Source: Actinomyces urogenitalis DSM 15434
GTDB taxonomy: Bacteria; Actinomycetota; Actinomycetes; Actinomycetales; Actinomycetaceae
Length of the DNA: 64,000 nucleotides
Assembly (NCBI RefSeq): GCF_000159035.1
Contig: NZ_DS999574.1
Location: forward strand, 194,105-258,104
Reading direction: 5' to 3'
Shown here in pieces: positions 45,525 through 54,457 of the stretch; within the stretch, counting starts at the first letter, position 1, and every line of letters begins with the position of its first letter. The notes beneath the pieces were generated by a model. It had not been told where the DNA came from and searched no databases. It saw nothing but the letters and a program-made list of their open reading frames with translations. The position numbers were made by a program, and so were the translations under genes.

Positions 45525-46399
45525 TTGAGGGCCTCCAGCTCTGCTAGCGCCGCCTCGGCCTGCTCGGGGCTGGGCAGCTTGTGGTGCCACGGCACGTTGT
45601 CACTCATGAAGGAGATCGGGTGCCCCTTGTGGGAGTGGGCGATGACGAAGGTCGGCTTGCCAGCCTCGACCGGAGCAGCCTCAAAGGCGTCGAGGAGCTG
45701 GTCGAAGTCGTGGGCGTCGACGTCGACCACGTGGGCGCCGAAGGCACGCGCCTTCTCATCCAGCGGAGTCAGGTCGTTGGTGTCCTCCGTCGTCGCCCCC
45801 TGCTGGAGGTGGTTGCGGTCCGCCACGACCACGAGGTTGTCCAGCTTGAACTGGGCCGCTGCCATGAGCGCCTCCCAGTTCGAGCCTTCCTGCAGCTCGC
45901 CGTCGCCGGTCAGGACGAAGACGCGCCGGGGCGAGCCGTCGATCTTGGCGGCAATGGCGTCGCCGACGCCGATGGGCAGACCGTGACCGAGCGGACCGGT
46001 ATTAGCCTCAACGCCACGCACCTTCGTGCGCGCGGGGTGGCCGTTGAGCCGGGAGTCGGGCTGGACGAAGGTGTCCAGCTCGGCCGGGTCCAGCAGGCCA
46101 GCAGCGGCGAAGACGGTGTACAGGGCGTTGGCCGCGTGTCCCTTGGACAGGACCACACGATCGTGGTCCGGGTCGTCGAGATTGTCCGCAGTGACGTTGG
46201 CAGTGTGCAGGTACAGGGTGGTCAGCACGTCGATGATGGAGAACTCCCCACCGATGTGTCCCTGACCCGCCCGCATGACGGTAGCCAGGTCCTTCATCCG
46301 GATGCGGCGCGCCGCCTCCTTCAAGTGGGCCACCACTTCCTCGCGGCTGGCGCCAGGACGCGTGCGTCCGATGACGGGTAGATCGACCGTGACGGTCAT
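45521..46399 (-). CDS. Transketolase, N-terminal subunit
   Basis: A 292-residue diphosphate-binding half. GDGELQEGSNWEALM is the thiamine diphosphate/Mg motif. GQGHIGGEFSIIDVLTTLY, SKGHAANALY and ANTGPLGHGLPIGVG are substrate and cofactor blocks. It starts 25 bp after the TIM-barrel isomerase stop, placing both subunits at the end of the catabolic operon. A full-length housekeeping transketolase would be expected elsewhere in the genome. Confidence 0.9.
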   Translation of the reverse strand: MTVTVDLPVIGRTRPGASREEVVAHLKEAARRIRMKDLATVMRAGQGHIGGEFSIIDVLTTLYLHTANVTADNLDDPDHDRVVLSKGHAANALYTVFAAAGLLDPAELDTFVQPDSRLNGHPARTKVRGVEANTGPLGHGLPIGVGDAIAAKIDGSPRRVFVLTGDGELQEGSNWEALMAAAQFKLDNLVVVADRNHLQQGATTEDTNDLTPLDEKARAFGAHVVDVDAHDFDQLLDAFEAAPVEAGKPTFVIAHSHKGHPISFMSDNVPWHHKLPSPEQAEAALAELEALK

Positions 46400-46424
46400 G
46401 TCAGCTCCTCGGGTGCGCAGGCGC

Positions 46425-47408
46425 TCAGGCCATGCAGGTCAGCAGGGCGTCCTGGACCACACGCTGGGCGGCCAGCGGGTCCTGACGGCGCTGGGCGTCG
46501 GCCAGGGCCTCCTCGTCGAGGCGGTCGAGGGCCTTGTGCAGGGCCTTGAGGAAGCGGATGGAGGTGCGGGCGTTGTCGACGACGTCCTCGCGGAAGGGGA
46601 ACTGGTCGAGCTGCCACACACCCTCCCAGCCGTTCTTCTTCAAGGTGTAGAAGAACTCGAAGACCTCGGTGATGTGGACGGTGCCCACGACCATGTCGTC
46701 GTCCCAGCCGCGGTAGTTGTCATTGACGTCCATGCCCCACAGCAGGCCGTGGTCAATGAGCAGCTGGGCGGACTCGGCCGGGGACTCCCCACCGAAGAGG
46801 GCGTGGCCGAAGTCGAGCAGGACACCGACGTTGTCCACGCCCATCTCCTGGATGCCCAGGACCGTCTTGGCCGCCGAGGACCAGAACATGTGGGTGCGAG
46901 GCTCACGCGGCTTGTACTCGATGACGAACTTGAGGTCGGGGTTGGCCTGGGCCAGATCCCGCATTCCCTCGACCGCCAGGCGGTTGAGCTCCTTGTAGTC
47001 GACCTGGAAGGGGTAGTCGAAGCCGTCCTGGCCGGGCCAGATCTTGACGTAGCGGGCGCCGAGCTCGCGCACGGCGTCGGCCGCGCCCTGCATGATGACG
47101 CGGGCGGACTCGCGCTTGGCCGGGTCGGGGTTGGTGAAGGCGCCGAGCTGGTGCTCGCGCAGGTAGATGTCCGGGGTGACGCCGATGGCCTTCAGGCCCG
47201 TGCGCTCCAGCGCCTCCTTGACGTCCTGGGTGCTCAGGCCGGCGGTCCAGGGGAAGTTGAGGTCGACGTAGGAGATGTCACCGACCTGGGCGGCCAGCTC
47301 GATCTGCTCGATGGTGGAGCGCGGCTCGCCGTAGCCGTCGATGGCGTAGCGGTCCACGTAGGTGGCGAAGTTCCACAGGCCTGCGCCGAAGACTGGTTCG
47401 TTGCTCAT
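46425..47408 (-). CDS. Sugar phosphate isomerase/epimerase family protein
   Basis: A 327-residue AP-endonuclease-2/xylose-isomerase-type TIM barrel. Candidate metal ligands are Glu in [14 protein letters not shown], Asp/His in [12 protein letters not shown], and the [14 protein letters not shown] and [10 protein letters not shown] segments. It resembles L-rhamnose/D-tagatose 3-epimerase relatives. Placed between a sugar kinase and transketolase, it probably isomerises the free or phosphorylated sugar to a ketose; this is inference. An operator-like repeat overlaps its leader. Confidence 0.8.
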   Translation of the reverse strand: MSNEPVFGAGLWNFATYVDRYAIDGYGEPRSTIEQIELAAQVGDISYVDLNFPWTAGLSTQDVKEALERTGLKAIGVTPDIYLREHQLGAFTNPDPAKRESARVIMQGAADAVRELGARYVKIWPGQDGFDYPFQVDYKELNRLAVEGMRDLAQANPDLKFVIEYKPREPRTHMFWSSAAKTVLGIQEMGVDNVGVLLDFGHALFGGESPAESAQLLIDHGLLWGMDVNDNYRGWDDDMVVGTVHITEVFEFFYTLKKNGWEGVWQLDQFPFREDVVDNARTSIRFLKALHKALDRLDEEALADAQRRQDPLAAQRVVQDALLTCMA

Positions 47409-47412
47409 GTTT

Positions 47413-47433
47413 ATTCAACTCCGATCGTTGATT
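47413..47433. promoter_or_regulatory. Operator-like inverted repeat before the isomerase gene
   Basis: ATTCAAC and GTTGATT are spaced by 7 nt and end 5 nt upstream of the isomerase start codon. TTTATTCAAC on the plus strand resembles TTTATTCGAC found (reverse strand) at 39992-40001 before the MFS gene, hinting at a shared regulator. Confidence 0.4.
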
Positions 47434-47541
47434 CACTCAGATGGTATGCGCCGGGATGCCGGTCCGCAAGGGCTCAAGGCCTGCGGCTCGGACTGGATCG
47501 CGCCCCGGCGAGGCGCGTGGGTCAGAAAAGGCTCGCGGCGC

Positions 47542-49002
47542 TCACCCGGCCGGGGTCATCCGCGAGCGGGACAGGGCCTTACCCCACTGCGAGCGAGCCG
47601 CCGCCCGTGCGGCAGGCTCCATCAACGGCTCGTAGCGACGCCCGCCGTCGGACTCCAGATCCGGCAGCGGCCAGCCCAGGCGGGTGAAGCCCATGAGCGC
47701 CGCCCCCAGCGCCGAGACCTCCGCGTTGGAGGAGACGACGACGCTGCGGCCCAGCAGGTCCGCCTGGCACTGCATGAGCAGGCGCGAGGCCGTAGCCCCG
47801 CCGTCGGCATGCAGAACCTCCAGGTCCTCACTGCCCAGGGCCTCCAGGACGTCCGCGATCTGGTGGGTCACCGCCTCCAGCGCCGCCCGCGCCACGTGAC
47901 CGCGCTCGGTCCCCGCGGTGACGCCCGAGACCAGGCCGACGGCCTGACGGTCCCACCACGGCGCACCAAGCCCCGTGAAGGCCGGCACCAGGGTCACGCC
48001 CCCGCTGTCCGGGACCGTGGCAGCCAGCTCGTCAAGCTCGCGCCCCGGGGCCACGCCCAGCAGGCGCGCCGTCCAGTCCATCGCCGTGCCCGAGGCGACG
48101 ATATTGCCCTCGTGACCGTACATCGGCTCTTCGGTGAGCCAGGCCAGGGTGGTCGAGACCCCGGGGCGCACCGAGCGGTCCACGCCCGAGGGCACCATGA
48201 CCGACGATCCCGTGCCGTAGGTGGCCTTGCCCTCCTGGGGAGAGCGGCAGCCGTGCCCGAAGAGCGCGGCGTGGGAGTCACCGAGCACGCCCACGATCGG
48301 TACGCCGTCGGGCAGGAGGTCGAGTCCGCGTGTGCGGCCGAAGTCCGCGTTGGAGGCCAGCACCCGCGGCAGCACGCTGCGGTCGACGCCGAAGAGGTCG
48401 CACATCTGCTCTGACCAGTCCAACGTGGCCAGGTCCAGCAGCAGCGTGCGCGAGGCGTTGCCAGCCTCGATGACGTAGGAGTCCTGCCCGGTCAGCCGCG
48501 CCACGATCCAGGAGTCCACCGTGCCAATGCGGGCGCGGTCCGCCTGGCCCGCCGCCGAGACGCGATCGAGCAGGTAGCGTATCTTGGGCGCGGAGAACAT
48601 CGGGTCGAGGCTGAGGCCGGTGGTCTCAGCGACGGCGAACTCCCGCTCCGGCGAGCGCAGCCAGTCACAGAACTCCGCGGTGCGCGAGTCCTGCCAGCCC
48701 AGCACCGGCGCCAGGGCCTGGCCCGTCTGCGCGTCCCAGCACACCACCGACTCACGCTGGTTGGAGATCGTGATGCCCGACGGCATCCCCGCGACTCCGG
48801 CCAGGCAGTCACGGATCGCCTGGGCCTGGGCCGCCCAGATCGCCTCGGCGTCCTGCTCGACCCATCCGGGCTGGGGATAGCCCACGGGCACCGGCGCCGA
48901 GCCGGCGGACAGGATCGTCCCGTCCGGGGCGACCGCGAAGGCCTTGGCATTGGTGGTCCCCTCATCCAGGGCCAGAACGTAGGGCGCGGGCGAGGCAGTC
49001 AT
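47542..49002 (-). CDS. FGGY family carbohydrate kinase
   Basis: A 486-residue sugar kinase with LALDEGTTNAKAFAV (phosphate 1), SNQRESVVCWD, TVDSWIVARLTG and HADGGATASRLLMQCQADLLG (the FGGY_2 signature region). The family includes glycerol, xylulose and ribulose kinases, and the sequence does not settle the substrate. With the downstream isomerase and split transketolase, a pentulose is the likeliest substrate. GAAAGGA precedes the double ATG; I chose ATG 49002, and 49005 is the alternative. It lies 14 bp after the permease stop. Confidence 0.85.
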   Translation of the reverse strand: MTASPAPYVLALDEGTTNAKAFAVAPDGTILSAGSAPVPVGYPQPGWVEQDAEAIWAAQAQAIRDCLAGVAGMPSGITISNQRESVVCWDAQTGQALAPVLGWQDSRTAEFCDWLRSPEREFAVAETTGLSLDPMFSAPKIRYLLDRVSAAGQADRARIGTVDSWIVARLTGQDSYVIEAGNASRTLLLDLATLDWSEQMCDLFGVDRSVLPRVLASNADFGRTRGLDLLPDGVPIVGVLGDSHAALFGHGCRSPQEGKATYGTGSSVMVPSGVDRSVRPGVSTTLAWLTEEPMYGHEGNIVASGTAMDWTARLLGVAPGRELDELAATVPDSGGVTLVPAFTGLGAPWWDRQAVGLVSGVTAGTERGHVARAALEAVTHQIADVLEALGSEDLEVLHADGGATASRLLMQCQADLLGRSVVVSSNAEVSALGAALMGFTRLGWPLPDLESDGGRRYEPLMEPAARAAARSQWGKALSRSRMTPAG

Positions 49003-49016
49003 CATGAGGTCCTTTC

Positions 49017-49913
49017 TCAGCCCTTCACCGCGCCGGTGAAGGCACCGGAGACAAAGTATCGCTGGAAGAGCAGGTAGACGATGAGCACCGGGATCGCCGT
49101 CATGATGATGAAGGCGTTGAGCGGTCCGTACTCCGTACCGTGCTGGGAGGAGAAGTTCTGAACCGCCAGCGGAATCGTGGACATCATGTTGGACTGCAGG
49201 ATCGTGGACGCCATCGCGTACTCGTTCCATGTCGCCACGAAGTCAAGGACGAAGAGCGCCGCCAGGGTCGGCTTGACGAGAGGAAGGCAGATCTGCCAGA
49301 AGATGCGGAAAGTCGAGGCTCCGTCCAGGCGGGCCGACTCCTCGACCGAGTCCGGGATCGCCCGGAACGACCCGTACATCATGAAGATCTGATAGGGCAC
49401 GCCAAAGGCCAGGTACGGGATGATGAGGCCGATGTAGGTGTCCAGCATGTTTGCCTTGAGCAGGAGCTGGAACATCGGGCCCAGGGCCACCTGGATGGGC
49501 ACCATCGAGCCGACGGCAAAGAAGGCCACGATGAGCTTGGCCCGCTTCATCCGGATCCGCGCCAGCGCATAGGCAGCCAGCGCCGCGAGGAAGAGGCCGA
49601 GCGGAACCTTGATGACCGCCACGAGCAGTGAGTTAGTACCAGTGATCCACAGGTCGCCGGTCTGTGCGGCGCTGGCGTAGTTCTCCCACAGCCACGAGGC
49701 CGGCAGGCCCAGCGTCGAGCCGTTGGCGAGGTCACCCTGGCTCTTGAAGGAGGTGAGCACCATGACGAAGAAGGGCACGAGCCAGAACAGCGCCGTGATG
49801 AGCAGGGCGATCCACAACCCAACAATCACCCAGTCCCGCTGCGGCCGGTTCTTGACCGGAGCCTTGTGGCTCGCGGTCGGAGCAGCTGAGGCAAGAGCCA
49901 CCATCTCAGTCAT
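49017..49913 (-). CDS. Carbohydrate ABC transporter permease, MalG type
   Basis: A 298-residue permease with six membrane segments. The EAA loop reads EESARLDGASTFRIFWQICLP, the contact site for the ATPase. It belongs to the CUT1 family. It overlaps the upstream permease by 8 nt. No ATP-binding gene is present in the operon, so a shared MsiK-type ATPase encoded elsewhere is presumed, as is usual in actinobacteria. Confidence 0.9.
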   Translation of the reverse strand: MTEMVALASAAPTASHKAPVKNRPQRDWVIVGLWIALLITALFWLVPFFVMVLTSFKSQGDLANGSTLGLPASWLWENYASAAQTGDLWITGTNSLLVAVIKVPLGLFLAALAAYALARIRMKRAKLIVAFFAVGSMVPIQVALGPMFQLLLKANMLDTYIGLIIPYLAFGVPYQIFMMYGSFRAIPDSVEESARLDGASTFRIFWQICLPLVKPTLAALFVLDFVATWNEYAMASTILQSNMMSTIPLAVQNFSSQHGTEYGPLNAFIIMTAIPVLIVYLLFQRYFVSGAFTGAVKG

Positions 49914-50850
49914 CCCCCTTCATCGACCATGCGAGGTAGGGGACCACCAGGCACAGAGACAGAATGAGCAGCACAGTGGCTACCGCGCCACCAGCGCCAA
50001 AGTTGTGGTTGGAGAAGGACTGCTGGTAGGACCACAGCGCCAGCACCTGGCTGGACTGGGCCGGCCCTCCTCCGGTCATGCCGACGACGAGGTCGTAGAC
50101 CTTGAGAGAGTTGATGATGGTCAGGATGATGACCACCGTCGTCGTCGGGCGCAGCGCTGGCCAGGTCACGTTGCGGAAGACCTGCCAGCGCCCAGCCCCG
50201 TCCACCTTGGCCGCGTCCACCAGCTCAGCAGGTACTGCCTGCAGGCCGGCGAGGAAGAGGACGAGGTTGAATCCCACGCCTTGCCAGATCGAGGCGATGA
50301 AGATTGAGTACAGCGCCGTCTTGGGGTCCCCCAGCCACTCGTGGGTGAAGGAGCCGAGCCCGATCGCATCGAGGACCTGGTTGATGACACCGAGGGTCGG
50401 GTTGTAGATCCAGCGCCAGATGGCCGCCACCGTGATGGAGGCGAAGACGCTGGGGATATAGAAGATCGAGCGGAAGACGTTGCGTCCCCAAATGCGCTGG
50501 TTGAGAGCCAGTGCCATGAGCAGGGACAGGACCATGGGGATGGCAATGGACAGCACCACCCAGATCATGGAGTTCTTCAGCGCGGTCCAGAAGACCGTGT
50601 CCTGGGTCAGGAGGTAGCGGTAGTTCTTCAGACCCACGAACTCCTGGGGGTCCGCGGCGTAGCCGGACCAGGAGAAGAAGGACAGGCGCACCGAGTCCAG
50701 CATCGGGTAGATGAGGAAGATGCCGTAGAGGAGGACCGCAGGAGCCAGGTAGGGAAGGGAGCGCAGGACACGGTGCTCAGACCGCGCGCGTGCCTTGCGC
50801 GGCGCCAGTGTGCTGACATCAGCTGTTGCCATAGCAGACCTTTCGCTCAT
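49906..50850 (-). CDS. Carbohydrate ABC transporter permease, MalF type
   Basis: A 314-residue CUT1 permease with six membrane segments. LVDAAKVDGAGRWQVFRNVTWP is the EAA loop. The basic N-terminus LAPRKARARSEHRVLRS stays in the cytoplasm. It lies 50 bp downstream of the binding-protein gene. Confidence 0.9.
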   Translation of the reverse strand: MSERSAMATADVSTLAPRKARARSEHRVLRSLPYLAPAVLLYGIFLIYPMLDSVRLSFFSWSGYAADPQEFVGLKNYRYLLTQDTVFWTALKNSMIWVVLSIAIPMVLSLLMALALNQRIWGRNVFRSIFYIPSVFASITVAAIWRWIYNPTLGVINQVLDAIGLGSFTHEWLGDPKTALYSIFIASIWQGVGFNLVLFLAGLQAVPAELVDAAKVDGAGRWQVFRNVTWPALRPTTTVVIILTIINSLKVYDLVVGMTGGGPAQSSQVLALWSYQQSFSNHNFGAGGAVATVLLILSLCLVVPYLAWSMKGDD

Positions 50851-50900
50851 GAAGGGCAGCGCTGGGGGAGGAGGACGACGTCCTCCTCCCCCGCTGACTG

Positions 50901-52172
50901 TCAGGCGTTGGCGTCGATGAACTTCTGCATGGCCGGACCGGCCTCCTCCGGCGTCATCTCGCCGATAAGGACGGCGTTCTGGATGCGCCAGTACTCCGTG
51001 GTCTCATTGAGGGACAGGGCCTGGTCGAAGTTGTTGTACATCTGGGTAGCCGAGGACATGATCGGCTCCCACAGGGCGTCGAGCGGGTTGGCGTCACCGA
51101 CCGGCACGTCCTTGTTGACGCTGATTGCCGCCCAGGTGCCACCGCTGGCCTTCATCTGCTCCGGTGCCGTGATGAAGTCGAGGAACTTCGCAGCCGCGTC
51201 AGCCTTCGTGGTGTTGGCATTGACGTAGAAGCCCTCACCGAAGCCATAGAGGCGGCCGGTGGCGGTGGGGAAGGGGAAGATACCAACCTCGGCCGGGTCC
51301 ATGTCATGGTCAACAATCTGGGCGTCGAACCAGGTCCCCTCCAGGGCCATAGCGGCCTTGCCACCCCAGAACAGGAGGCTAGAGTCATCGTTGGAGATGG
51401 ACATGTAGCCCTCATTGAAGTAGGTGTCCGCCCAGCGCTTGAGCTCGGTGAAGGCCTCGGTGACGCCGGCCTCGGTGTCCCAGCCCTTCTTGTCCGTGAC
51501 CAGCGTCGTCGCGACGTCGGCACCGCAGTACTTCTCAATGAGGGAGTCGAGCAGTCGCATGACGTGCCAGTTCACCGTGCCACCGAACTCGATCGGTGTG
51601 ATGCCGGCGGCCACCAGCTTGTCGCAGGCCTCGACGAGCTCCTCATAGGTCGTGGGCTCCGAGGTGATGCCGGCCTGGGCGAAGAGGGTCTTGTTGTAGT
51701 AGAGCGCCTGGGCCTGAAGGGTCCACGGCACACCGTTGTAACCGCCGTACTGGGTGATGCCCGCCAGGGACGCAGAGGTGAAGCGCTCCTCCCAGCCGTA
51801 CTGCTTGTAGTAGTCGGTGAGGTCCAGGCTCATCTTTGCGTCAACAAGCTCGCCACCCAGACCCGGCCCCTCCCAGTACCAGTAGATATCCGGCCCCGCG
51901 TTGGTACCGGAGACCTGACGCATGGCCTCCTTGAGGTCATCAGTGGAGTGGGTCTGGTAGGAGACCGTGTAGCCCTCGTTGGCGTCCTGGAAGGCCTTGA
52001 TGAGACGGTCAAAGTCGCTCTTCTGGGAGTCCTGGAGCGCACCAACCCACACAGTCAGAGCCTTGGTGTCACCACTGGAGGCGCCTCCTCCCTGGCGGCC
52101 GCAGGCAGACAGGATGCCGGCGGCGAGCGCTGCGGAGCCGAGGCCGAGGGCGTGGCGGCGTGTCATCTTCAT
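50901..52172 (-). CDS. ABC transporter sugar-binding lipoprotein
   Basis: A 423-residue family 1 extracellular solute-binding protein. The signal MKMTRRHALGLGSAALAAG has a twin-arginine-like start and the lipobox LSAC (Cys24), so it is anchored outside the membrane. FWGGKAAMALEGTWFDAQI and the C-terminal FITAPEQMKASGG are typical of CUT1 binders. Many Trp/Tyr residues (IYWYWEGPG, YGWEERF) suit stacking on a sugar or nucleobase. ATG 52172 follows GGAG. Confidence 0.9.
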   Translation of the reverse strand: MKMTRRHALGLGSAALAAGILSACGRQGGGASSGDTKALTVWVGALQDSQKSDFDRLIKAFQDANEGYTVSYQTHSTDDLKEAMRQVSGTNAGPDIYWYWEGPGLGGELVDAKMSLDLTDYYKQYGWEERFTSASLAGITQYGGYNGVPWTLQAQALYYNKTLFAQAGITSEPTTYEELVEACDKLVAAGITPIEFGGTVNWHVMRLLDSLIEKYCGADVATTLVTDKKGWDTEAGVTEAFTELKRWADTYFNEGYMSISNDDSSLLFWGGKAAMALEGTWFDAQIVDHDMDPAEVGIFPFPTATGRLYGFGEGFYVNANTTKADAAAKFLDFITAPEQMKASGGTWAAISVNKDVPVGDANPLDALWEPIMSSATQMYNNFDQALSLNETTEYWRIQNAVLIGEMTPEEAGPAMQKFIDANA

Positions 52173-52301
52173 AGGAGTCTCCGTTCTAGTTGGGCACGGC
52201 TTCCTTGCCGTGGGGGGAAAACATGGGTCAGGACAGGGGAAGGCGCCCGCCCGAGCGGGCCTGCGGCCACCGGCGTGCACTCGCCGGTGGCCGGACGAGG
52301 A

Positions 52302-53309
52302 TCACGAACGCTGCCAGGCAGCGAACTCCGACAGCTTGGAGTAGAGGTCCTCGAACATGAGCCGGGTGTCAACCTGGCGGTAGACCCGGATCGGACGCCC
52401 ATCGGGCCGGTGGATGTAGGAGCCGTCCCCAGCAATGGAGGGGCAGGGACGCACCTCATGGAAGGACGAGGACGTATCCGGCTGGAACTGAGACATCAGT
52501 GCGGTGGCGAGGACGAGCGGCTGGTCGCCGATCACGTAGGTCTCAGCCGCCAGCAAGCCGTGCTCAGCCATGCGCGCACGCACGTCCACGATCGAGTCGT
52601 AGAGGTAACGCCCGACGGCTCCGGCGCTGCGCACGCGCAGCCGCATCTCCGCGTCCGAGATGAGGCACTGACGGTAGATGTCCCGAGTGAACTGCCAGAT
52701 CGCCAGATCGGGAGCATCGAAGAGAACCTGCGCTGCGGCAACGTCAATCCGCAGGTTATACTCCGGGGCGTCCTCGATCTGCGGAGGAGCGCTGACGGTG
52801 CCCGGATGCTCAGCACCGCCGATCCACACGAGGGTCAGCCGCTGCGCAATACGCGGCTCAATCAGGTAGGCCGAAGCCAAGTCCGTCAGCCCACCCCCTG
52901 CGGCGTAGTAGAGCGGGAGGTCAGTGTCCTCGCGCATCGCCTCGGCGATAATCCGCTCGACAGCGGCCGAGGGAGCAGCGGTCGCCCGGTCCGAAAGCGG
53001 CACCTCCGAACCACGCACCACAAGCCCCTCGTGCTCAAGGCCCATGACCTCGCAGACCTCATTGGCCAGGCGCTCGGCGTTGGTCGCCGTGTGGTCACTG
53101 GGATCCATGGGGTCACCCGGGCGCAGGTGAGAGGCAACGATGAAGGGGATCTCCACGGTAGGGCTGAGCAGGTGGTGCACCAGCTGATAGAAGTCATCGG
53201 GATCGCCGGAGAAGTCGTTGTCGATGATGACGCGGGCACGAGCCACCGTCTTCTCGATCCCAGCCCACGGAGCAGATCCGAGCCGCCACGTCTTAACACT
53301 GTCCACCAT
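52302..53309 (-). CDS. Nucleoside hydrolase-like protein, copy 2
   Basis: A 335-residue paralogue of the protein at 41521. It has IIDNDFSGDPDDFYQLVHHLL, WIGGAEHPG, PEYNLRIDVAAAQVLF and IGDQPLVLATAL. As in copy 1, Gly replaces the His of the canonical catalytic His-Asp pair. First gene of the catabolic operon. GGAGGT precedes ATG 53309, and an operator-like palindrome lies about 42 bp further upstream. Confidence 0.8.
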   Translation of the reverse strand: MVDSVKTWRLGSAPWAGIEKTVARARVIIDNDFSGDPDDFYQLVHHLLSPTVEIPFIVASHLRPGDPMDPSDHTATNAERLANEVCEVMGLEHEGLVVRGSEVPLSDRATAAPSAAVERIIAEAMREDTDLPLYYAAGGGLTDLASAYLIEPRIAQRLTLVWIGGAEHPGTVSAPPQIEDAPEYNLRIDVAAAQVLFDAPDLAIWQFTRDIYRQCLISDAEMRLRVRSAGAVGRYLYDSIVDVRARMAEHGLLAAETYVIGDQPLVLATALMSQFQPDTSSSFHEVRPCPSIAGDGSYIHRPDGRPIRVYRQVDTRLMFEDLYSKLSEFAAWQRS

Positions 53310-53350
53310 TGGACCTCCGAACGGATAATCATTCCACCCTGAATGAGGAC

Positions 53351-53366
53351 GTGTTAAGCGTAACGC
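53351..53366. promoter_or_regulatory. LacI-type operator candidate
   Basis: GTGTTAAGCGTAACGC has GTTA and TAAC arranged symmetrically around AGCG, extended to 5 of 6 pairs. The A/T-rich palindrome with a central CG fits LacI/GalR-family operators. It lies between the nucleoside hydrolase gene and the lacI-like regulator gene. Confidence 0.5.
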
Positions 53367-53419
53367 ACACATCCGACCGTGCACAAGCACCAGTTGACCA
53401 ACACCCCCTGTAGCGGGGT

Positions 53420-54457
53420 TCAGAAACCCTCCGTCGACTCCCGCAGCATGATCTCGCCAGGAACGAGCCACTGCCCCGTCGAGGCAGGTTCACCAGCAGC
53501 ACGGGTGACAGCAGTGCGGATCGCCGTCTCGCCGATCTTCTCGAAGTCGATATGCGCCGTCGTCAACGGCGGCTCAAAGAAACGCGCCTGGGGGCGGTCG
53601 TCGAAGCCAGCGATGACGTAGTCGCGCGGTGCCACCACGCCCCGAGCGCGCATCACACTCATGAAGCCGAGCGCCAGATCGTCATTGCCCGCAAAGACCG
53701 CCGTGAAGGAGCTCGGGTCCACAGTCTCAGCCACCCTGGCCGCCGAGACCGCGTCCCATTCCTCGCACTCAACGACCGGCAGCGGCTCGAGCCCCGCCTC
53801 CTTCAGAGCGGTCTCGTAGGCACGACGCCGCCCCCTGGCCTGGATGCGGTCACTCGGTCCCGCGACATGAAGAATCCTCGTGTGCCCCAGAGCGATGAGG
53901 TGCTCCACCAGGCGCAGAGAGAAGCCGTAAGAGTATGACCCCACCGGATCGCGTTCAGAGTCCGTGAACTCGCTGAGTACCACCACGGGCACCAGGCCTC
54001 CCACATGGTCGACCATGCGCATCAGGCCCTCGTACGGCGAGGCGACCACCACGGCGTCCACCCGGTTGGCGATCATGGCGTCAATCTCGGCCACCGCCTC
54101 GTCCCACAACGCGGTGCTGCCCTGCGGGTCAGGCTCCATATGGGACATGAGCACACGCTGCCCCAGTTCGCGCGCCACCCGGTAGATCCCGGTCATGATT
54201 GAGGAGTTTCCGTAGTTGAGCGGCCCGAACAGGCACACGCCGATGGAGTCCGTGCGATCACGACGCAGCTGGACCGGCAGCCGGTTGGGCACGTAACCCA
54301 GCGTCCGCACCGCCTCCTCGATCCGGGCCCTGGCCTGCTCGGAGACGTAGCCGTCATTGAAGTAGCGCGAGACCGTCTGCGCGGACACGCCGGCGCGGCG
54401 GCCCACATCCATCATGCTCGCCCGACGGCGCCCCCTCGCCCCGGCCAGTGCCCTCAC
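53420..54457 (-). CDS. LacI family transcriptional regulator
   Basis: A 345-residue regulator. The helix-turn-helix is MMDVGRRAGVSAQTVSRYFND with hinge YVPNRLPVQLRR, followed by a periplasmic-binding-protein-like sensor domain (DSIGVCLFGPLN to VIAGFDDRPQARFFEPPLTT). It probably represses the sugar operon downstream through the site at 53351. GTG 54457 overlaps the stop of the SorC-type regulator (GTGA), so both are co-translated. Confidence 0.88.
   Translation of the reverse strand: MRALAGARGRRRASMMDVGRRAGVSAQTVSRYFNDGYVSEQARARIEEAVRTLGYVPNRLPVQLRRDRTDSIGVCLFGPLNYGNSSIMTGIYRVARELGQRVLMSHMEPDPQGSTALWDEAVAEIDAMIANRVDAVVVASPYEGLMRMVDHVGGLVPVVVLSEFTDSERDPVGSYSYGFSLRLVEHLIALGHTRILHVAGPSDRIQARGRRRAYETALKEAGLEPLPVVECEEWDAVSAARVAETVDPSSFTAVFAGNDDLALGFMSVMRARGVVAPRDYVIAGFDDRPQARFFEPPLTTAHIDFEKIGETAIRTAVTRAAGEPASTGQWLVPGEIMLRESTEGF

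Noticed and set aside
51306-53342. A 678-codon plus-strand open frame across the binding-protein and nucleoside hydrolase genes
   Set aside because: It is antisense to two genes with clear family motifs. High-GC codon bias leaves the opposite frame free of stops, and its translation has no recognisable domain.
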